Source: Sphingobium aromaticiconvertens
Lineage (GTDB): Bacteria; Pseudomonadota; Alphaproteobacteria; Sphingomonadales; Sphingomonadaceae
NCBI RefSeq assembly: GCF_037154075.1
Contig: NZ_JBANRJ010000001.1
Location: 1,917,501 to 1,981,500 of the forward strand
Length of the DNA stretch: 64,000 nt
Direction: 5' to 3'
Made by a program: the position numbers and the translations under genes. The notes below the pieces were generated by a model that did no database searches, was not told the origin of the DNA, and saw only the letters and a list, made by a program, of their open reading frames with translations. Shown one piece after another: positions 59,639 to 64,000 of this stretch. The first letter of the stretch is position 1. Every line of letters starts with the position of its first letter.

Positions 59639-61596
59639 CCATGTCCCGGGGGCGGCTGTTCCTGTTTCTGGGTATTGCCCTGATGCTGCTCGCGCTCGCG
59701 GCGGCGTGGCAACGCTATGCAGCCGCGCATGACGGCGCGGCGGCCTATGAACGGGGCGTTGCGGCGCTGGACAAGGGCGATGCGCGAACGGCGCGGGTCG
59801 AACTGCTGAACGCCGTCAGGGCCGAGCCGCGATCCGCATCGGTGCGGCTGGCGCAGGCACGCGCGCTGATTGAACTGGGTGATGGCGCAGGCGCGCAGGA
59901 GGCGGTCGAACGCGCCCGCACGCTGGGCGCACCGCTGCCCGCAACCCGCGCGCTGATGGCGCAGGCCTTGCTGTTGCGCGGCGAGAATGGCGCCGCGCTG
60001 ATCGAGGGTGGCGCAAGTGACATGGCGCCCGAGGATGCCGCCATGGCGGCGCGTATGGTTGGTCGTGCTCATATGGCACAGGGCGACGCACAGGCGGCGC
60101 GCGCGGCCTTTGAGCGGGCGGTTGGCCTTTCACCCAAGGATGCGGAATTGTGGGTCGATATCGGTCGCTACCGGCTGGCGCTGGGCGATGAGGCTGGAGC
60201 GATCGCGTCCGCGGACCGAGCGGTGGCACTGGCGCCCGGATCGGTGAAGACGCTGACGTTCCGGGGCGAAATGACGCGCAGCCAATATGGGCTGGCGGCC
60301 GCATTGCCCTGGTTCGAGAAGGCGTTGAAGGCCAGTCCCGATACGGTACCGACTCTGACCGCCTATGCGGCGACCCTGGCCGACATGGGCGAGGCGAGCC
60401 GGATGTTGAGCGTCACCCGCCGGATATTGGCGCTGGAGCCGGATAATGCCCGTGCCTGGATGATGCAGGCGATTATGGCGGCGCGCGCGGGAAAGGATGA
60501 TCTGGCGCGGACTTTGCTGGGCCGGACGCATGGCGCGCTGGACGGGGAGCCTGCGACGATGCTGCTGCGCGGCGTCCTGCATTTGCGCGATGGCAACGCG
60601 CTTCTGGCGATCGACAGCCTGACGCCCCTGCTGGGGGTCCAGCCGGAGAACCAACGGGCCAGGCTGTTGCTGGCGCGGGCGCAGATGGGGGCAGGCGATC
60701 TGGCCTCTGCCGCTACGCTGTTGGCGCCGCTGGTTGTCCAGGGGGATGCCGATCCCTATGTGCTGACGCTGGCCGCGCGAGTGCAGGAAGGGTTGGGCGA
60801 TCGTGTCATGGCGGCTGATATGCTGGCGCGCGCGGCGTGGCCGGTACGACCTGCCGCTGTCGCCTTCGCTTATCCGGGTGATGCGGGGTTGTTGGGGGCG
60901 GGGCCTCCTGCCAATAGTGGTACTGCTGGCGACAATATTCCCTATATCCGGGCGCTGATGAATGCCGGGCAGTTGGTGCAGGCGGTGGATCGCGCACATC
61001 TTCTCAGCCGGATGAATCCCGGCGCGCCCGATGCCCATATGCTCTACGGTGATGCACTTGGCCGAGCGGGGCGCAATGCGGAGGCAGCGAAAGCCTATGA
61101 GGCAGCGGCTCGCATCCGTTTCTCGCAAACTATCGTGCTGCGGCTGGCGGCGGCTTGGCAGCGAGCAGGCGATCCGATGCGGGCAGCGCAGATCGTGGCG
61201 CGCTATCTGGCACAGAATCCGACGAGCCTGGAGGCGCAACGGCTGGCGGCAAGCGCCTATCTGGAGGCGGGGGATTGGCGGAATGCACGACGTTTGCTGG
61301 ACGCGGTGCGGACCCAGAGCGGCGACAATGACGCGCTGTTGATGGTGGGGCTGGCGCGGACGGCGATGGAATTGGGGGACATGGCGAAGGCGCGTGCCTT
61401 TGCGGCCCATGCCTATCGGTTGTTACCGGGAAATCCCCTGACGGCGGACATTTATGGCCGGGTATTGACCCGCAGCGAAGATAAAAGCGCGGCTGCCGTC
61501 GATCTGCTTGAAAAAGCGGTGGCGATGGCACCGGGCGATCCGGCTATCCGGGCGCATCTGGTTGAGGCCTATGCAGCCGCAGGGCGTAGTCATTAA
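59635..61596 (+). CDS. prsT: PEP-CTERM system TPR-repeat protein PrsT
   Basis: A 653-residue protein with an N-terminal anchor helix (GRLFLFLGIALMLLALAAAW), then a solenoid of tetratricopeptide repeats (AYERGVAALDKGDARTARVE, AAFERAVGLSPKDAELWVDI, LLEKAVAMAPGDPAIRAHL). It is shorter than the roughly 900-residue PrsT proteins of betaproteobacteria. It probably scaffolds exopolysaccharide or outer-surface protein assembly. It is the last gene of the four-gene unit; the convergent GntR gene lies 6 bp beyond its stop. Confidence 0.85.
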   Translation: MTMSRGRLFLFLGIALMLLALAAAWQRYAAAHDGAAAYERGVAALDKGDARTARVELLNAVRAEPRSASVRLAQARALIELGDGAGAQEAVERARTLGAPLPATRALMAQALLLRGENGAALIEGGASDMAPEDAAMAARMVGRAHMAQGDAQAARAAFERAVGLSPKDAELWVDIGRYRLALGDEAGAIASADRAVALAPGSVKTLTFRGEMTRSQYGLAAALPWFEKALKASPDTVPTLTAYAATLADMGEASRMLSVTRRILALEPDNARAWMMQAIMAARAGKDDLARTLLGRTHGALDGEPATMLLRGVLHLRDGNALLAIDSLTPLLGVQPENQRARLLLARAQMGAGDLASAATLLAPLVVQGDADPYVLTLAARVQEGLGDRVMAADMLARAAWPVRPAAVAFAYPGDAGLLGAGPPANSGTAGDNIPYIRALMNAGQLVQAVDRAHLLSRMNPGAPDAHMLYGDALGRAGRNAEAAKAYEAAARIRFSQTIVLRLAAAWQRAGDPMRAAQIVARYLAQNPTSLEAQRLAASAYLEAGDWRNARRLLDAVRTQSGDNDALLMVGLARTAMELGDMAKARAFAAHAYRLLPGNPLTADIYGRVLTRSEDKSAAAVDLLEKAVAMAPGDPAIRAHLVEAYAAAGRSH

Positions 61597-61602
61597 GAAA
61601 AT

Positions 61603-61950
61603 TCAGGCGGGTATGTTTGCTGCCAGTTCGTCAAGGTCGATGCCAAGGCGCTGCATCTGGGCGACCACTGGCGGCCAGACCGTTTCCATGAAGCGGGTCC
61701 GCTCATACTCGCGCAGGCGGCGGGTCGCACCATCGGCGACGAACATGCCGACGCCGCGTTTCACCGTCACTAATCCGTCATCCTGAAAACTTTGATAGGC
61801 TTTCGCCACGGTCAGCGGATTGGCACCCTGCTGGGCGGCAAAGGCGCGGACGGAGGGGAGGAGGTCGCCATCGCGAAAATCGCCATCCAATATGGACGCT
61901 GCAATCACTTCGCGCAGGCGAAGATAGACGGGCTTGGGATCATCGACCAT
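61603..61950 (-). CDS. Short GntR-family transcription regulator (YtrA-like)
   Basis: A 115-residue protein with only the winged-helix domain: PVYLRLREVIAASILDGDF, LLPSVRAFAAQQGANPLTVA and FQDDGLVTVKRGVGMFV. It then has a 45-residue tail. This is the YtrA-type short GntR form, often the repressor of a neighbouring ABC transporter; no transporter is adjacent here. It converges with prsT. Its target is unknown. Confidence 0.8.
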   Translation of the reverse strand: MVDDPKPVYLRLREVIAASILDGDFRDGDLLPSVRAFAAQQGANPLTVAKAYQSFQDDGLVTVKRGVGMFVADGATRRLREYERTRFMETVWPPVVAQMQRLGIDLDELAANIPA

Positions 61951-62023
61951 TAGTGCATCAGTGCCATAATACAGCGCGGCACGTCAAGTTCGGCGATTGC
62001 AAAATCAGATGCAGTTTTTGCAA

Positions 62024-62602
62024 CTATATTACCCAATTCGATACACGTGCGTTATAATCTGGTCGAGGACGCTCCTCCAGTGAGCGAGACGGTGTGCCGA
62101 TGAAGACGAATCCGGCGATGCGTTCCTCCGCCGATCCGAAGGCATCGCGGACTGTCGCATTATAGCTGGGCCATCCGGTGAGCCATCCGCCTGCAAAGCC
62201 CGTTGCATGGACTGCGTGCAGCAGGTTCATGATCGCTGCGCCGGCCGACAATTCCTGCTCCCAGGCCGGAATCTTGCTGCCCGGCACGGGACTGGACAGG
62301 GCCACCACCAGCGTCGGCGCTTGATGAGCGAACTGGTGCATGGAATCGATTTCCAACCGACCCGCATCTGGCTTTTCAGCGCGATAGGCGCGTTCCAGCA
62401 GTTCGGCGAGCGCGGCGCGCTGATCGTCAGCGACGATGACGAAGCGCCAGGGCGCGAGCTTGCCATGATCGGGCGTGCGTAGAGCGATTTCCAGCATGGC
62501 GTGTAGCTGGCCGTCATCCGGGCCGGGTGCAACAAGGTCGCGCGGCTTGCCCGAACGGCGGGTGGATAGCAGGGTGAGCGGGGTGGAGGCGTCGTTGAAC
62601 AT
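62024..62602 (-). CDS. Nitroreductase family protein
   Basis: A 192-residue FMN-dependent oxidoreductase of the YdjA type. Marks are the N-terminal STRRSGKPRDLVAPGPDD, ALRTPDHGKLAPWRFVIVAD and INLLHAVHATGF-like AAIMNLLHAVHATGFAGG, with VFIGTPSRSLEERPRPD near the end. The ATG at 62602 is the likely start; a longer frame begins at 62668. The substrate cannot be inferred. Confidence 0.85.
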   Translation of the reverse strand: MFNDASTPLTLLSTRRSGKPRDLVAPGPDDGQLHAMLEIALRTPDHGKLAPWRFVIVADDQRAALAELLERAYRAEKPDAGRLEIDSMHQFAHQAPTLVVALSSPVPGSKIPAWEQELSAGAAIMNLLHAVHATGFAGGWLTGWPSYNATVRDAFGSAEERIAGFVFIGTPSRSLEERPRPDYNARVSNWVI

Positions 62603-62724
62603 CGTGATCCAGATGGCGCTGACATGGCCCCGACGCAAGAGCGACCGTGCTTTTTGACAGATGCGCAATTTCCTTTAGGCTAGCCCCATTCCCCATAGAT
62701 GGTTGCCGTCCGGCGCCCTCCAGC

Positions 62725-64000
62725 ATGATGCGAGACACCGCCCAGATGGCAACCCCGCAGCAGATGTCGTCCCGTATCGCGGCCGAATCGGCAAAGACCT
62801 GGCTTGGCCATCCACGCGGCCTGTTCCTGTTGTTTTTCGCAGAGATGTGGGAGCGTTTTTCCTATTACGGGATGCGCGCGATCCTGATTTTCTACCTCAC
62901 CAAACATTTCCTGTTCGCAGAGGATCGCGCCTATCTGCTCTACGGCGCCTATACGTCGCTGGTCTATATCACGCCGGTCATTGGCGGTTATCTGGCCGAC
63001 CGCTTCCTGGGCGCGCGTAAGGCGGTGCTGGCGGGGGGCGTATTCATCGCCATCGGCCATTTCCTGATCGCGGTCACGGAAGGGCCGGGCGGGCAGGACG
63101 GTTTTTTCCTCAATGGCTTCTATTTGGCGCTGGCGTCGATCATCATCGGCACCGGCTTCCTGAAGGCCAATATTTCGGTACTCGTGGGGGAACTCTACCC
63201 GCGCGACGATGCGCGCCGCGATCCGGCCTTCTCGATCTTCTACATGGGGATCAACATGGGAGGGATGCTGGGGCCGATCGTCTGCGGCCTGCTGGGCGAG
63301 ACGGTGGGCTGGTCCTGGGGCTTTGGCGCGGCGGGCGTGGGGATGCTGCTGGGGCTGGTCGTGTTCGTGCTGTGCAAGCCCTGGCTGCTGGGGCAGGGCG
63401 AGCCGCCCGTGCCCGAACAGTTGCGTCGTCCCGTCGCCGCAGGAGTGTCGCAGGAATGGATGATTTATCTGGGCGCGGTGCTGGGGGTGATCGCGGTCTG
63501 GGGCCTCATCCGCTATGCCGAATTGCTGGGCTTTGCGCTATTGGCCTTCTCTGGCATCACGCTGGTCTATATCCTGTTCAGGGCGGTGTTCACGCTGCCG
63601 AAGGTCGATCGCGACCGGATACTGGCAGCGCTGTTCCTGATCGCGCTCAATCCGCTCTTCTGGGGGCTGTTCGAGCAGACAGGATCGTCGCTCAATATCT
63701 TCACGGACCGCAATGTCGATCGGAGCATGTTGGGGGTGGAGGTGCCGGCTTCACTCTTTCAGTCGGTCAATTCGGTCTTCATCATCCTGCTCGCGCCGCT
63801 GTTCGCCGTGCTGTGGACTTTTCTCGACAAGCGGCGGCTGGAGCCATCCTCTCCGGCCAAGTTCGGCGTGGGGCTGATGCTGTGCGGCGCGGGATTTCTG
63901 GTGCTGGTGGGGGGCGCTGCGGCGGCGGGCGAGAATCTGACGCCGGTGATCTTCGTCTTCCTCATCTACCTGCTGCACACGATGGCGGAGCTGTGCTTCT
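62725..64000 (+). CDS. POT-family peptide transporter, 3' end outside window
   Basis: The first 425 residues of a proton-dependent oligopeptide transporter. The signature AEMWERFSYYGMRAILIF in helix 1, the GGYLADRFLGARKAVLAGG loop and about ten membrane helices are visible. A FSIFYMGINMGGMLGPIVCG segment and the NPLFWGLFEQTGSSLNIF motif are typical. The ATG at 62725 (or 62728 or 62746) precedes it; no clear Shine-Dalgarno is present. It runs off the right edge of the window. Confidence 0.9.
   Translation, partial: MMRDTAQMATPQQMSSRIAAESAKTWLGHPRGLFLLFFAEMWERFSYYGMRAILIFYLTKHFLFAEDRAYLLYGAYTSLVYITPVIGGYLADRFLGARKAVLAGGVFIAIGHFLIAVTEGPGGQDGFFLNGFYLALASIIIGTGFLKANISVLVGELYPRDDARRDPAFSIFYMGINMGGMLGPIVCGLLGETVGWSWGFGAAGVGMLLGLVVFVLCKPWLLGQGEPPVPEQLRRPVAAGVSQEWMIYLGAVLGVIAVWGLIRYAELLGFALLAFSGITLVYILFRAVFTLPKVDRDRILAALFLIALNPLFWGLFEQTGSSLNIFTDRNVDRSMLGVEVPASLFQSVNSVFIILLAPLFAVLWTFLDKRRLEPSSPAKFGVGLMLCGAGFLVLVGGAAAAGENLTPVIFVFLIYLLHTMAELCF

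Overview
The window is chromosomal DNA from an alphaproteobacterium, most likely a member of the Sphingomonadaceae (Sphingobium or Sphingomonas type). The reasons are high GC with short gaps and many 1-4 nt gene overlaps, a pyruvate dehydrogenase E1 beta subunit carrying its own lipoyl domain, a PrsK/PrsR/PrsT PEP-CTERM regulatory set, the hrcA-grpE and dnaK-dnaJ arrangement, and several small conserved proteins (DUF4170, DUF817, a 'vgr related' zincin-like protein). Almost all of it is housekeeping core genome. No phage, plasmid, IS or CRISPR is visible. The species cannot be named from the sequence alone.

Layout. 0-9 kb: tyrS (partial), anmK, a von Willebrand A protein, a soluble chemotaxis-type receptor, DUF817, a secreted unknown, a GFA-fold zinc protein and a MoxR ATPase. 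9-14 kb: a leftward yqeY - DUF559 - dnaG - rpoD series, in which the DUF559 nuclease-like gene is bracketed by 39-bp inverted repeats. 14-20 kb: carA, an RraB-type gene, an AT-rich unknown membrane-anchored gene, carB, then greA. 20-27.9 kb: a rhomboid protease, DUF4170, a four-gene membrane/DNA-associated stress-like cluster, eno, ftsB, pdhA and pdhB. 27.9-31.2 kb: three Tad-type pseudopilin/TadG genes. 31-37 kb: a squalene/phytoene-synthase-like protein, an EF-hand protein, trmFO, a DUF2279 protein, and leuA with a newly read 14-residue leucine leader peptide (leuL). 37-45.6 kb: yceI-like, a glycosyltransferase-like gene, ilvC, ilvN, a small unknown gene, ilvB, miaA, serB and an alpha/beta hydrolase. 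45.6-48.6 kb: a crotonase whose stop codon appears lost, a tRNA-Gly(CCC) with an odd acceptor stem, ccmB, ccmA, a zincin and phhB. 48.6-54.5 kb: hrcA-grpE, a small zincin-like gene, a PCu(A)C copper chaperone, dnaK and dnaJ. 54.8-61.6 kb: an exopolysaccharide sugar transferase followed by prsK, prsR and prsT. 61.6-64 kb: a GntR regulator, a nitroreductase and a partial POT peptide transporter.

How the genes work together. Branched-chain amino acid synthesis is represented by leuA and ilvBNC in two separately controlled blocks: leuA has an attenuator-like leader and ilvB has a hairpin with a U-run in its leader. Both carbamoyl-phosphate synthetase subunits sit in one overlapping gene string. 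The dnaK promoter matches the alphaproteobacterial heat-shock consensus. The 55-61.6 kb block encodes sensing and sigma-54-type control of exopolysaccharide and PEP-CTERM protein expression; the exosortase itself is not in the window.

The most unusual items are the inverted-repeat-bounded DUF559 unit that supplies the dnaG ribosome binding site, the leuL attenuator, the coupled tRNA-Gly acceptor/crotonase stop-loss junction near 46410, the foreign-looking gene seamed between the carbamoyl-phosphate synthetase genes, and an AT-hook/H1-like protein with a membrane anchor.
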